DNA from: Anisus vortex
Lineage: Eukaryota; Mollusca; Gastropoda; Planorbidae
Assembly: GCA_949126835.1 (NCBI GenBank)
Contig: OX421506.1
Coordinates: 26,387,801-26,451,800 of the forward strand
Length of the DNA stretch: 64,000 nt
Reading direction: 5' to 3'
Shown: positions 22,150-33,436 of the stretch, in pieces
Layout of the letters: every line of letters starts with the position of its first letter
How positions within the stretch are numbered: position 1 is the first letter of the stretch
The notes under the pieces: generated by a model
What the model was told of the DNA's origin: nothing
What the model saw: the letters and a program-made list of their open reading frames with translations, nothing else
Databases searched by the model: none
Made by a program: the position numbers and the translations under genes

Positions 22150-22185
<36 letters not shown>

Positions 22186-22310
22186 CTCTCTCTCTCTCTC
22201 TCTCTCTCTCAGTCTCTCTCTCTCTCTCTCTCAGTCTCTCTCTCTCTCTCTCTCTCTCAGTCTCTCTCTCTGTCTGTCTCTCTGTCTGTCTCTCTGTCTG
22301 TCTCTGTCGC
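22150..22310 (+). repeat. (TC)n with CAG and TGTC interruptions
   Basis: TC dinucleotides with evenly spaced CAG interruptions, then TCTCTGTCTG repeats to about 22310. A GT-rich tract follows to about 22420. Confidence 0.9.
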
Positions 22311-22956
22311 TGTCCGCCTGTTGGACTTGTTCTTAGCTTTTTGCTCATCACTCTATCTCATGCGATTGTTTGTGTGTGTATGTGTGTGTCTGTGTGTGTC
22401 TGTGTGTGTGTCTGTGTATGCACGCGCGATTGAGTCCCGCAGCGCGTGTGTATGTTTGCGCTTGCACGAGTCCGCTACACAGACCCCCACCCACCCCCAC
22501 CCCCACCCGTACCTGACATCTTTTGATACACCCTCATCTAAGTTATCCCAAGCTTCAAAGGGCAGTCAATGATCGAGCCTGGCCGCATCATTCCCCGGGC
22601 CCTTTAATATCACTGCTTGTACTTTTAATAAGATTCCTTTCAATCGTACTCGGCCTTGCTGACCTAATAAAGAGATACACACTTATTTCTTCAAAAAACC
22701 ATAGATGGAATTATTTTCAGACAGCTTTAATGATTAAGGAAAGCCATGCAATGTTTTTCATCTTCTTTTTCTGCTTTTTTAAATAAATGTGTAATTGACC
22801 GGACCTTAAAAGAATGTCAGAATAAGGGCACCATCAACGTTTCATAATTATGGCAGCATTTGATAATGTTTAACTAACCCTATACTTGAAATACGAATGC
22901 TGATTTAAATTGTCAGGAAAGTTCCTGCGAATTTTTTTTACAATTATTAATAATAA
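22311..22956. other. Unassigned stretch
   Basis: GT-rich to 22420 and CCCCCAC-rich at 22485-22508. Otherwise AT-rich sequence without recognised features. Confidence 0.4.
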
Positions 22957-22987
22957 CTAGTATTTGTGCCCGTCAAAATGACGGCGA
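22957..22987 (-). mobile_element. Helitron-like 3' terminus
   Basis: On the minus strand a CCGTCA...TGACGG hairpin is followed after a short spacer by CTAGT. A hairpin shortly before CTRR then T is the hallmark of Helitron 3' ends. The body and 5' end of the element were not identified. Confidence 0.4.
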
Positions 22988-24530
22988 AACGAATAACTAC
23001 AATTTGTTTTGTTAATATAATAGAAACAATAAAAAAAAAAAGAAAAAAAAGAATACGAAAAAATAAGAAACAATAACAAAAATATAAACTACACATAATT
23101 TGAAAGCATTTAAACTGGACATCAATCTAAATATTTTTTTAATGGCGCTCCAGTTTATAACCTTAACATAATTAGTAAAACCTTTATTTAAAACTAAATT
23201 AACGAAATTAAGCAATATAGTTGATAGGCCTATAATAAAAAAAAAATGTGTATGAAGTTTCCGATTTATGTAGGCCTATTTAACTATTGTCCCGATCCGT
23301 TGAACGGTCTATAGAGAACAATATATATATATCTATAAATATATATATAGCCTATATATATATATATATATATAAACAAACAAACTCAGGTGTATAATAT
23401 ATATTGATACTTATCGACCAACCAAACTAGTGGGATATCCTTTGTAGTGCATATGGCTTCAACAAAACTCGACCCTTTTATTTTTCTCCATCGTGTCTTT
23501 TTGATCTCGTTCCATTTGAGCCCACGGAATCCTTCAGTTCTTTGTCTCAGGGATGACGTCCAAGGCTGCTACGCTTGACCGATCTCATTTTTCTGTCCGG
23601 CTGCCTTGTAAGGTTCCATTCCATTGCTTGACTTGGTATGTATTCAGATACTCTTCTATTGGTATGTTCAATCCAGTCCCATTTCTGTTACTCTCCTGTA
23701 AATGGACTTTTATATTTTTGGCCCAAGCATTTTTGCCCCCAAACCAGTTCGTTTTTATATGGCGGATCAGTCGAGTGCAACTGGCGATGCAACTAGTTTC
23801 CGGTCTATAATTTTGTCGTATTCCTAAACATATATCAGATCTTTAAGCCAACAGATGATACCGAATATGAATTTTATATAACAAATATGAGAGCAATGTT
23901 GTGACAATAAATAGTTCACGCCGTTTAAAATGTAAAATGTTTAAAATTTTAAGATATTGACGTTGAATGTAAAAGAACATCAGGACATTATCTAGGGTAG
24001 ACGTAAATTTATATGCTAACCAATTTTTTTCTGTGAGAATCAGTGCTAAGTTTCGATAGAATATAATGTTGCCAAATACAAATGCACAAATTTTATGCCA
24101 GAATGGGCTAAAGCTAAAAAGCACTTTTGGAATTTTTCAACACTTCAGGATCTAGTTTTGAAAGAAAATTGAATGTTCTAAATTCAGAACGTTGGCGCTT
24201 GGAAGAATTGATTTCTATGGAAGTCGTGAAATATTTTGATCTGCAAAGTGTTGTGTGTTCTAACTTAAACTTTCACCATCAGAAAGTGTATTGTATTTCG
24301 CAATTTTTTGCAATTTCATGGATAACTTTAGCAAAATGTGGAAATTTTTCAGAAAACAAAGCGTTATGTAGGGTATATTTTGGGGGAATATTTCGGAGAC
24401 AAATAGGATTTGATTTTTTGGACACACGGCAATATTATATCATTATTAATGACACGCGATATCTGATTTTATTTACAATATTTTATTAGCGGTTCCTTAT
24501 TTGTAACACGCGCCCATGGACTCTAGCACA
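22988..24530. other. Unassigned stretch
   Basis: Mostly AT-rich; a TA microsatellite at about 23321-23373 and a moderate-GC block at 23410-23830 whose origin I could not identify. The open frames lack recognisable domains. Confidence 0.4.
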
Positions 24531-24734
24531 GCGGTTCCCAACCTGTGGGTCGCGACCCCTTTGGGGGTCGAACGACCATTTTATGGAGGTCGCCAAGGAC
24601 CATAGGGAAAACACTTTTTTTGGATGGTCTTATTGAGGCTTTCCGCAACAGCACAGTACTCTTCGATGGCATCTACAACCCTGCCAAGTGTCAAATAGAG
24701 CTGTGTCCTGGCACCAACAATCTTTTGTCTAGAC

Positions 24735-24923
24735 TAGGGAATGGCAAACTTTTGATAATAGTGTGCCAAAGTGTGATTTCTAAATCATTCAGCGTGCCAA
24801 CAGCCTAAAAGTCACCCTGCTTTAGCACTCTATTTCTAATTAAAGATACTTGAATAGTTTTTTTAGGAGTCCTCTGCGTGCCATTGAAAATCTTTTACGC
24901 TTGCCGTAGGTTGCCGATCCCTG
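24735..24923 (+). mobile_element. Small nested hAT MITE in copy B
   Basis: Ends are TAGGGAATGGCAAAC and the inverse of CAGGGATCGGCAAC, with GTCTAGAC (24727-24734) and GTCTAGAG (24924-24931) as an almost perfect 8-bp duplication. It occupies the same site as 8697-8910 in copy A, so the insertion predates the split of the two composites. Confidence 0.75.
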
Positions 24924-25489
24924 GTCTAGAGCCTAGACTATCACCTGGTCTAGACTATTCCCCTTTTCTTTTACAGTCTTCAAACCTTAAAAATAAGGTT
25001 TTTCAAACATTTTATGTAATTCGAAATGTCACATGCTATTATAAGAAGTAAATTCGTACTCATAAAATCGAGCTAGTAGCTATAAAGGTGTTTAAAAATT
25101 ACATTTATAATGTAAAAACATTTATTAATTTATTGTTCATTTTACGTATTTCCATCTATATGAGTACCAGTACTGGTATACGCAAATACAATAGTTTTTA
25201 GTTTCAAGTTTCAAATGCAAATTGTGTTACATGTATAAAAAAAAATTATTTACAAAAATCATTACCCGAGAGACTTTAAATTAGGACTATTATCTCCCTT
25301 GATTAGATTTAGTATTTGTTTAATAATTTTTTTTTAAATATCGGGCTGGCTCACGTTTTTTTTTAAAGAAATTAAAAGAATATGACTTTAATAATATACC
25401 AACATTATAATAATATGTTAAATCTTTATAGGGGATGCGCCGAACTACTATTTCCCATTGAAGTCAGATGGTTTTCGAGTGGGAAAAAT

Positions 25490-25645
25490 TTACTTTACCC
25501 CAACTAATGTCACGTACCCTTCAGAGCTGGGTAGACTCAGGGGCACCTTCAAATCCTGTGAAAAAAAAGCCTGCCTCACCAGTATTCCAACCGAGGAACT
25601 TCGGATCGCCAGTCGGACGCGCTGCCGCTCGGCTACCGTGCTCCA
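25490..25645 (-). mobile_element. SINE Sn1, 3'-truncated, nested in hAT
   Basis: On the minus strand it has a GGTAGCCGAGCGGCAGCGCG A-box region, a diverged B-box, TCTACCCAGCTCTGAAGGG and a GACATTAGTTGGGGTAAAGT end. The 3' half is missing. It lies inside the SPIN-like copy B. Confidence 0.7.
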
Positions 25646-25957
25646 TGACAGTTATAAGGTAGCGACGAAAAAAGTTTATGGTTGGGGGTCGCCATAACGT
25701 GAGAAGCTGTATAAAAGTGTCGCGGGATTAAAAAGGATGGAAATCACTGCTCTAGCACCCTTTAACAATTTGCAAGCACATGAAAGTGAGATGAAAGTAC
25801 ATAATGGTTTTATTAAAAAAACATATACCATATTAATTGAGTTTTCTCTATGGAATAATTAAAAATCTCCGTGAATTTCAGGGCGATAAAAATTATCACC
25901 AAATCATCTACTGCTGGCTTCAAGTAGAAAATCTATGACTGACGAAGACTAATGTAA

Positions 25958-26174
<217 letters not shown>

Positions 26175-26221
26175 GAGTAGAAAATCTTTAATAATTGTTC
26201 GTTGATTTTAACAATTTTTTT

Positions 26222-26650
26222 ACAAACTAACAATACATCTGTAGAGTCGAACTAACAAGAGATCTATATTTTTATTATTTAGATAAACTAACAATAGAAT
26301 TGTACAGGTGAACTAACAATATAATTATTGTACAGGTGAACAAACTATATAATTGCACAGGTGCACTAACAATAGAATAGTACAGGTGAACTAACAATAG
26401 AATAGTACAGGTAAACTAACAATATAATTATTGTACAGGTGAACAAACTATATAATTGCACAGGTGCACTAACAATAGAATAGTACAGGTGAACTAACAA
26501 TAGAATATTACAGGTGAACTAACAATATAATTATTGTACAGGTGAACAAACTATATAATTGCGCAGGTGCACTAACAATAGAATAGTAGGCTTACAGGTG
26601 TACTAACAATTTAACTGTAGCCACAGGTGAACTAACATTATAATGTGTAA
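26222..26650 (+). repeat. ~25-bp minisatellite with 103-bp higher-order period
   Basis: Units of the type GAACTAACAATAGAATAGTA plus CAGGT vary in a fixed order. The word ATTATTGTACAGGTGAACAA recurs at 26324, 26427 and 26530, exactly 103 bp apart. Degenerate single units extend both ways. Confidence 0.85.
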
Positions 26651-27797
26651 ATGGTAAAGTAACACTATAATTGTACAGTCGAACTAACAATGTAATCATA
26701 GACATGCCATATTAAAGAAAACTAATTGTAATAATAGGCCCACAGATAAAATACATAAAAAATGTATGTGCACTGACGACATGCTGCTTCAGGCTCACAC
26801 ATAAACACACGAGGTCACCTATACCAAATCTTCCCTTTTTTTCATATCCTCTATTTCGGAAGCTATTTCTCTTTATAAACCTGAGAGTTTTGATAACACG
26901 ATGGAGATGGGGTGGGGGGGGGGTTAAGGTGGGAGGGGGAGTGAGACGTTTGTCTAGATAGAAGAGAGTGGCATCACCTCAGAAATAGCGTCAATTAAAA
27001 GTTAATCTCCACTACACGTCCAGCCCACATTCTGCCACTAATGAGAGATTATCTCCCCTCCTGTGACATACCATGGTGCTCAATTATCGCCCCTCTTTTT
27101 TAAACACACACACAAAAATAAAAAGTTTGTGGAGTCAAGAAAAATATACTTTTATTTTCACGGTTGCTTCCCTTGGTCTATGAAACTCTTCGGCAGTGCT
27201 GTGTTATTACGTTTTCAAATCCCACAAACATTGGCATTCATAAGACATCAATTTTGTTTCAAAATAGTTCACATAAAGCGTTTAGAGCATATTTTTAGGA
27301 AGTTACTTGGAGCTTGATGTGTCATTTTTTAAAACCTTTATCTAAACAGCATATCTACTTGTATTAAATACATATTTATCATGTTATATATATACATCCA
27401 TTTAACTATTTCTCAACCTACCTTTGAATCGATATATCTAGATGTTTAAATATTTATAAATAAATCTAGGCTACTTATTTATATTTTTTATCTATCTATC
27501 TATTGAAACAGCCCTAAATTTATCTATACGGCAACTAAGCTATCTAATAAACTATCGATCATTTTAGCAATCTTTATGCTAGCTCACTTACATATATATA
27601 TTTAAAATGTTTCCATTGATCTATTTTTCTAGCTATATTGATTTGTACATACCTGCATACGCATCAACCTATCATTATCACTGTATATGTCAGTTTGTCC
27701 GTCTTTCTATCTATCAATGATTCAATGTATCTGTTTATCAATGTATCTATTTTATATATCTGTGTATATCTATTTACTTTTTATGTTAGAATTTGTA
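26651..27797. other. Unassigned stretch
   Basis: Contains a G-rich patch near 26906-26940, a GATTATCTCCCC motif at about 27048, and degenerate TATC sequence at 27485-27760. No gene recognised. Confidence 0.45.
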
Positions 27798-28030
27798 TGT
27801 GGTCACGGTGGCTGCCAGCGCGTTCGGAAGGGTTCGAATCCTGGTGGACGCTAGGATCTTTTCCCGGGTCTGGAGGGTGTCCTTGAGTCTACACAGCTCT
27901 GACCTCAGTAGGGGTAAAGTAAAGGCGGCTGTGCATAGTGCTGGCCACACAATCACCTAGTTTGCTATGGCCACAGAAACTGGCCCTACAGATCGATTTG
28001 GTCCGATGGGATAGTTTTACTTTACTCTCA
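27798..28030 (+). mobile_element. SINE Sn1, near full-length
   Basis: Has a head with CACGGTGGCTGCCAGCGCGT, a B-box GGGTTCGAATCCTGG, CCCGGGTCTGGAGGGTGTCC, AAAGTAAAGGCGGCTGTGCA, CCACACAATCACCTAGT, CCACAGAAACTGG and a TTTTACTTTACT tail. Its tail runs straight into a 25-bp minisatellite. Confidence 0.8.
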
Positions 28031-28181
28031 TTTTATAGGATAAGTTTGCTAGAAATTTTATAGGATAAGTTTGCTAGAAACTTTATAGGATAAGTTTGCT
28101 AGAAATTTTATAGGATAAGGTTGCTAGAAATTTTATAGGATAAGTTTGCTAGAAATTTTATAGGATAAGTTTGCTAGAAAT
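28031..28181 (+). repeat. 25-bp minisatellite, six copies
   Basis: Six almost identical units of TTTTATAGGATAAGTTTGCT plus AGAAA. It starts exactly where the SINE tail ends. Confidence 0.9.
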
Positions 28182-28690
28182 TATTTTTTTAATCAATTAT
28201 CAAACGTGTCCAATAAAAAAGGCGCATTATAATCTCCCCAAATCGTTCCCCATTTCTGCTTGCATGGTTTAAAAAGAAAAAAAAATCGTTTAACAAAATA
28301 GTTTATAAAAAGACTGGTTTGCTAAAGTGTTACTAACATGACCATTTCGCTAGTACCGTTAACCTCATTCCCTAAATACGGCCATTCGAAGTCCACTTGT
28401 CATTATAGAACCATGTCCGCATGTATGTCTGCGACGTAAACATCAAAGATGGTTCCCATGGCTTCCCAATCTCGCTGGTGCAGTTCAAGAACTCGTCGTG
28501 CCGGCAACTGGTTGCAACGGTGTCTTGTCGATGTCATGTATCGAAAAGGATGTCATTTGTCGTCGACGATGTTGGTGTTCTTGATGATGTCAACGATGTT
28601 GTCGCTGGAGTTGTAGTCTTGACAACCAACATGGATGTCTTTGCCTAATCCGTTGTTCAATATCTGTGTGAGCTAGATGAACTGGTTTTA
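28182..28690. other. Unassigned stretch
   Basis: A moderate-GC block at 28400-28640 supports a 75-codon open frame rich in Val/Asp/Ser, but it shows no recognisable motif or splice-based context. Not called as a gene. Confidence 0.4.
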
Positions 28691-29230
28691 AAATGTCACA
28701 AGATCTAGCCATTTATCCATCTGTCGGTTTATTTGTCTATCCATTTATCCATCTGTCGATCTTTTTGTCTCTCAATCTATCAATCTATCAATCTATCAAT
28801 CTATCAATCTATCAATCTATCAATCTATCAATCTATCAATCTATCAATCTATCAGTATATCAGTATATCAGTCTATCAGTATATCAGTCTATCAGTCTAT
28901 CAATCTATCAATCTATCAATCTATCAATCTATCAATCTATCAATCTATCAGTCTATCAATTTATCAATTTATCAATCTATCAATCTATCAGTCTATCAGT
29001 CTATCAATCTATCAATCTATCAATCTATCAATCTATCAATCTTTCAATCTATCAATCCATCCGTCTATCCGTCTATCCGTCTATCCGTCTAGCCTCTATC
29101 TGTATATCCATCTACCCATCTATCTACCCATCTATCTATCTATCTATCTACCCATCTATCTATCCATCTATCCATCTATATATCCATCTATCCATATGTC
29201 CGTTTATCCCTCTTTCCGTCTATTTATTAT
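28691..29230 (+). repeat. ATCTATCA 8-bp repeat and TATC tract
   Basis: From about 28766 to 29060 the array is an 8-bp ATCTATCA unit with AGTCTATC and AGTATATC variants. It then changes to TATC/CATC/CGTC repeats. The long frames across it are artefacts. Confidence 0.9.
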
Positions 29231-29306
29231 TATTTTTTTTTATCTATCTTTTTATAATAGCCTATCGGTTTTCTATCAATCCATCTTTTCATCCATTAAT
29301 CTATCA

Positions 29307-30426
29307 CATAGGTTCTCAACCTTTTTCGGCTCACCGCCCCCTTTTACATTTTTTTTCCGCTCTCCGCCCCCCCTCCCCAACTTTCTTTTAGCGCCCACTC
29401 CCCTCCCCCATTCCGCACATCTGGACTATAGTTTCTGCAATTTTTTTAGAGGAACTTTACTTTTTGTGTGATTAATTATCTTTAAAAAAAAAACTGAAAA
29501 GGAAACATATTGTAAGAATTAATAGATACAAAAATAATTGCCTTAACAAAAGGTTTAAATAAATCAATTTTAATGTGAATTGTTTGCCTGGTATGTTGCT
29601 AGCAATTTGTCTATTTATTTTTTTGTTTCAATTTTGGTTGCAGAAGCCTTACGTCTAATAATCAGTAATAATAATATTTGTTGTATTACAAAACAGAACT
29701 TGTTCGGCATCACTATTGAACTATTTAGTTAAAGGGAGATAATTAGCCCGTTTTATTTGAGGTAATATTTCTTTTTTTTTCTTTTATAAAAAATAAATGG
29801 CTTACAATTTATAACTTTAAAATGATCAAACTGTAAAAATTATTTGAAATTATATACATATTATGTGACTAAAGAATTTATAAGCATATATTTATATGTA
29901 TATTGTCAAGCATTACAATAACTACCCAGTTTGTATTGTTACTATTTATCTCTACCGTTTAACAATGGTATGAAAGTTGCAATTAAATTATAAAACACTT
30001 TAAGGACATCTCGGTTAAACTGAGATCAAAATATCATTAACATTAGCAGATGATAGGGCGACAGTGATCGGTCAACAGGGTTGACAGTCCGGTGAACCAA
30101 CCACAGGACCAGTCGGCCGCACACTATATTTGCCAAATACAGACACCTACTTCATCGAACAGTCATTGCGATTCCTATTTCTTTTTAATAGAATAATATG
30201 TAGGCATACTGTTGAGGGATATCAGATATTTAGCAGCACTTGTGTTTACATCACATTTCATCCAAAAACGAATCGATTCAAATAGCTGAGGTGTTAAAAT
30301 ATATCAGGTACGTTTGTAAAGCCACTTGCCCCTCACCGCCCCCCAATCGCCCCCGGGATTTTCAGCGCCCCCTTAAAGCTTCTCACCGCCCCCATAGGGC
30401 GATATCGCCCCCGTTGAGAACCTATG
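29307..30426. mobile_element. Non-autonomous hAT element with CCGCCCCC arms
   Basis: This 1,120-bp element begins CATAGGTTCTCAACC, and the inverse of its right end is CATAGGTTCTCAACGGGG. Perfect 8-bp duplications ATCTATCA lie at 29299-29306 and 30427-30434. Both arms are rich in CACCGCCCCC/GGGCGATATCGCCCCC blocks. The middle carries the dispersed S2 repeat (29655-29965). There is no transposase frame. Because the target sits next to a degenerate ATCTATCA-type repeat, the duplication is partly expected by chance, but the inverted ends support it. Confidence 0.8.
29655..29965. repeat. Dispersed AT-rich repeat, copy S2
   Basis: It shares ACTTGTTCGGCATCACTATTG, AAAGGGAGATAATTA, ATGGCTTACAATTTATAACT, TGACTAAAGAATTTATA and ACTACCCAGTTTGTATTG-type blocks, in order, with 52620-52930, and most of them with 60-530. 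Host elements at 29307 and 52029 have different termini. Confidence 0.6.
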
Positions 30427-30434
30427 ATCTATCA

Positions 30435-30879
30435 GAATCAGCCAATATATTTACTTACTTTGTCATCTATCTATGTATCTATATTTTTAATGTATCGATC
30501 TTATATCTATCTATCCATCCTTTTATCCATCTTCCCAAAATAATTGAGCTACCAATATCACAACGTATACAATAATTAGTTTATCATTGACTTCCGTCCT
30601 GCTCGCTGCCCATTCAGTCTGTCTGTCCTTGAACGTTTTATTGTATCTGTCTATCCATGCACTCATTGCTTCTCTTCTGATAACAAAACTTTTACCCCAT
30701 TTCGTGCAGCATAAGTCATTCCAGTTTGGAAAAGAATAACAACAGCAAGTTAAACTCTAATTTAGAAATACAACCCAAATAACAGTCTGTTGCAATGCTC
30801 AGATAAACATAAAGACAAAAACACTTTCCTTATCCCTTATGCGATAACAAATGTATATAAGTAGGCTACTCTTTCTTCG
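30435..30879. other. Unassigned stretch with TATC remnants
   Basis: Degenerate TATC sequence to about 30530, then unrecognised sequence. Confidence 0.4.
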
Positions 30880-31055
30880 CGAGTGACATTCAGGCATGGA
30901 ATGGGTTGCCTGAAACAAAACCAAGAAAAACCAGTAACTTAACATCATTTTAAACATCAATAAAGATGCAATACTATTCTTGGACCACGGATGAGCGTAG
31001 GACGCAATAATCTTCTTTATGGAAGGAGCATCTGTAATGTATAAGATAACAAACA
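30880..31055 (-). repeat. Dispersed repeat GAR, copy 3
   Basis: The longest copy together with 4222-4345, in the opposite direction. Minus-strand blocks: ACATTACAGATGCTCCTTCC, AAGAAGATTATTGCGTCCTA, CGCTCATCCGTGGTCCAAG, AATGATGTTAAGTTACTGGT, GGCAACCCATTCCATGCC. Confidence 0.65.
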
Positions 31056-32351
31056 ACGAACAAGAAAACAACAACATCTAGTTGCATGTTTCTCTCAATA
31101 TAGCACATCTCCATTACTACCGATACTCTACTCCCCTTCCCCCCTCCCCTTCCCCCCTCCCCTTCCCCCCCTCCCCGTGTCTCTAAACATTGTGTCAGTT
31201 TGTCACAGATACCTCTCATTTAGCCCTGTCTCCATACCATGTCCCTAGCCACTAGACTACCTACCTGTTTCTCTCTTACCTTTCTCTATATCACTACTTC
31301 GTGTCTTCGGTATGTTTGTTTGTTACTGCATGTTGTTCGTCCATATGTATGTGTGTGTGTGTATGTGTGTGTGCGAATGTACGCATACATGTTAATGCTG
31401 TCCCTGTGTACGTGTGTTTAATTGCTACTGTCATCGCACGCCAGGAGCAGTCACGCTAAATCGTATTTCATGAGCACAGTTTTTCAAGGAAACACAATCC
31501 GTACAATGATACAATTTACATGGCTTACACAATATGCCACTGGATGATACAATTTCCCAATTATAAGTGTTAGATTCCGCAAGGGTGGGAGGTGTAACGC
31601 GACTTCAACTTATGTGCAGGAATTAGGGCCTCTACCGTTATTAAGGTAGTTTCAACTTTTAACGTCATAATTGTATAAATATAAGATAAGCTAAGTCTTA
31701 GCTAAGTCTTAGCTAAGATTTTTTTATTGATAAAAAAAAAAGGAAATTTGGTTTGATTACATTAAAAGAACACAAGCACAACAACCAGAACAAATACAAC
31801 ACACACATACACACTAGTCATCTTCAAGTTTGCAAAACACTTAAATTGTGTGACTTTTGACGCATATTTTGATATAGACTACCGTATATATATAAATTAG
31901 AGAGAGAGAGAGAGAGGGACATCTATAAGTCTCTCTCTATCACATACTTAGTTTTGTTTAGAGAAGAGCTAAGTTAAGGAACGCGCTAAGGGCCTGCGAC
32001 TTAACCCAAGACGTTAACCATGGTTTGAACTCAGAAGATAGCATTCACACTTAGAGATTTTTACCTTTTTTTTTGTTTGTTGTTAAACCCTTTATGTCTG
32101 TAAAAGCTTATCTATATTTGTGAGGCGCTTTACTTTCTAATTCCGGCCCATCTAGGTTTATTATGTGTCGATGTTGACCTTTTTTTTTTGTCTTCTCACT
32201 GGCTGGCAACATTTAGGAAAATGTTAACTTTTAGTGAGGCCTCATGCGTCATTAAGCCGGCCCTTATTTTAAAACCCCACACAAAATGATAGTGTGTGTA
32301 GCTATTTTTTCCTTGTTTTTTTTTCTGCCCATTCTGGCAGGCGATATTTCG
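31056..32351. other. Unassigned stretch
   Basis: Contains a CCCCTTCC-type repeat at about 31131-31175, a GT-rich patch at 31347-31372, and a short GA run at 31898-31917. No gene recognised. Confidence 0.45.
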
Positions 32352-32459
32352 TTTTAGAGAGAAGGATAAGGTGTGCTCATATCTGATAACGCAGACGAAA
32401 CGTTGAATTCATTACAACCGAACAAAGGAAAGAGAACTTGTGTCCGCCTTAACGAACTA
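32352..32459 (+). repeat. Dispersed 108-bp segment, copy 1
   Basis: Nearly identical to 36294-36400, from TTTTAGAGAGAAGG through ATCTGATAACGCAGACGAAA to TGTCCGCCTTAACGAACT. Function unknown; the second copy interrupts a minisatellite. Confidence 0.75.
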
Positions 32460-32565
32460 TTTCTGATTAACGCTCTTGGTCCTTGGCGAGTCGGCATTCT
32501 CCAAATGCTGCGACTTTTCTTTTTTTTTTTCTTATTGCTAGTCTCTGACGTAAAAAGTATCCCGT

Positions 32566-32771
32566 GGGACCAAATTGATCCACTGGGCCGGTGATACAGC
32601 GTTCAGCCGTTTATGTGGCCACGGCATACTAGGGGATCGTGTGGCCAGCAAAAAGCCCAGCCGCATTTACTTTCACCAAAATAAAGTCAGGTACCCATCG
32701 AAGCTGGGTAGACTCAGGGACACCCTCCAGACCTGGTAACATGTCTTCACCGGGATTTGAACCCAGGACCT
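32566..32771 (-). mobile_element. SINE Sn1, 5'-truncated head
   Basis: On the minus strand it begins in the B-box (CTGGGTTCAAATCCCGGTG) and continues through GGTCTGGAGGGTGTCCCTG and AAATGCGGCTGGG to GATCAATTTGGTCCC. The A-box half is missing, and a LINE fragment follows immediately. Confidence 0.75.
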
Positions 32772-32776
32772 AAGTA

Positions 32777-33430
32777 ATGGTAATCTCTAAGAAAAGACAA
32801 CCTCCAAGATGCTCTTTATCCAGTGAAGGTGAAAACATCAAGCAAATCAATTCTTTCCAGTATCTAGGCTATTCAATAACACAGGAAGGCAAATGCAACA
32901 AAGAAATAAAGAGAAGAATCGCAATAGCTAAAAACAGCTTCATGAGCTTAAGCAGTATCATGAAAAACAGGAATATCAGAATATGTACCAAAATGTGCAT
33001 ACTGAAGGGGTATGTTTGGTCTGTTCTTCTATTTGGATGTGAATGTTGGACTATTGATAATGAAACAAGGAAAAGATTGGAGGCAGTAGAAATGTGGTTT
33101 CTAAGAAGGATGATGAGAATATCATGGACTGAAAAGAAATCTAATGCAGAGGTGTTGAAAACAGCATGTACCTCAAGAGAACTCATTAACACAATTAGGA
33201 ATAGACAGATGAAATTTCTAGGACACATATATAGGAAAAATGGTATAGAAAGACTGGCTTTGTGTGGGAAAATATCTGGTAAGAGAGACAGAGGAAGACA
33301 AAGGCTAACATATGTAGAAAGCCTGAACGAATGGGCCACGAACAACAACATAAGTAATAATAACTTTCTGCAAAAAGCTAACAACAGGAAAGAATGGAGA
33401 GTCATGACCGCCGATGGACCTGGCACATAA
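32777..33430 (+). pseudogene. Non-LTR retrotransposon RT C-terminal fragment
   Basis: A 217-codon open frame covers the segment after the RT catalytic core. Visible motifs are FQYLGYSITQEGKCNKEIKR, RNIRICTKMCILKGYVWSVL, LFGCECWTID, FLRRMMRISWTEKKS and RQMKFLGHIYRKNG, followed by a GKISGKRDRGRQR basic segment. These are the conserved thumb and C-terminal motifs of many LINE reverse transcriptases in invertebrates. The catalytic YADD region would lie upstream and is replaced here by a SINE, so the element is 5'-truncated. After the stop, an (AGA)n-type tail follows, as is common for LINE 3' ends. The frame is free of stops, suggesting moderate age. The exact clade cannot be fixed from this part. 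It cannot encode a working polymerase. Confidence 0.8.
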
Positions 33431-33436
33431 AGAAGA

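Larger units (their letters stand above)
24539..25749 (+). mobile_element. SPIN-like hAT transposon, composite copy B
   Basis: The left end is CAGCGGTTCCCAACCTGTGG and the inverse of the right end is CAGTGATTTCCATCC. Perfect 8-bp duplications CTCTAGCA flank it at 24531-24538 and 25750-25757. The left arm (GGGTCGCGACCCCTTTGGGG, then TCGAACGACCATTTTATGG) and right arm (AGGTAGCGACGAAAA, TATGGTTGGGGGTCGCC, GGTCGCGGGATT-like) resemble both arms of SPIN/URR-type Charlie-group hAT elements as I remember them. The 1,211-bp interior contains a nested small hAT (24735-24923), a single unit of the 33-bp sequence that forms an array in copy A, and a nested SINE (25490-25645). No transposase frame is left. 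Confidence 0.75.

Noticed and set aside
28421..28648. 75-codon frame as a small gene
   Set aside because: No recognisable motif, no repeat elsewhere, and no splice or polyadenylation context; chance is sufficient.
28693..29391. 232-codon frame
   Set aside because: It follows the ATCTATCA/TATC repeat and runs into a hAT element end.
32869..33426. 185-codon minus-strand frame
   Set aside because: It is the antisense shadow of the LINE RT C-terminal frame.
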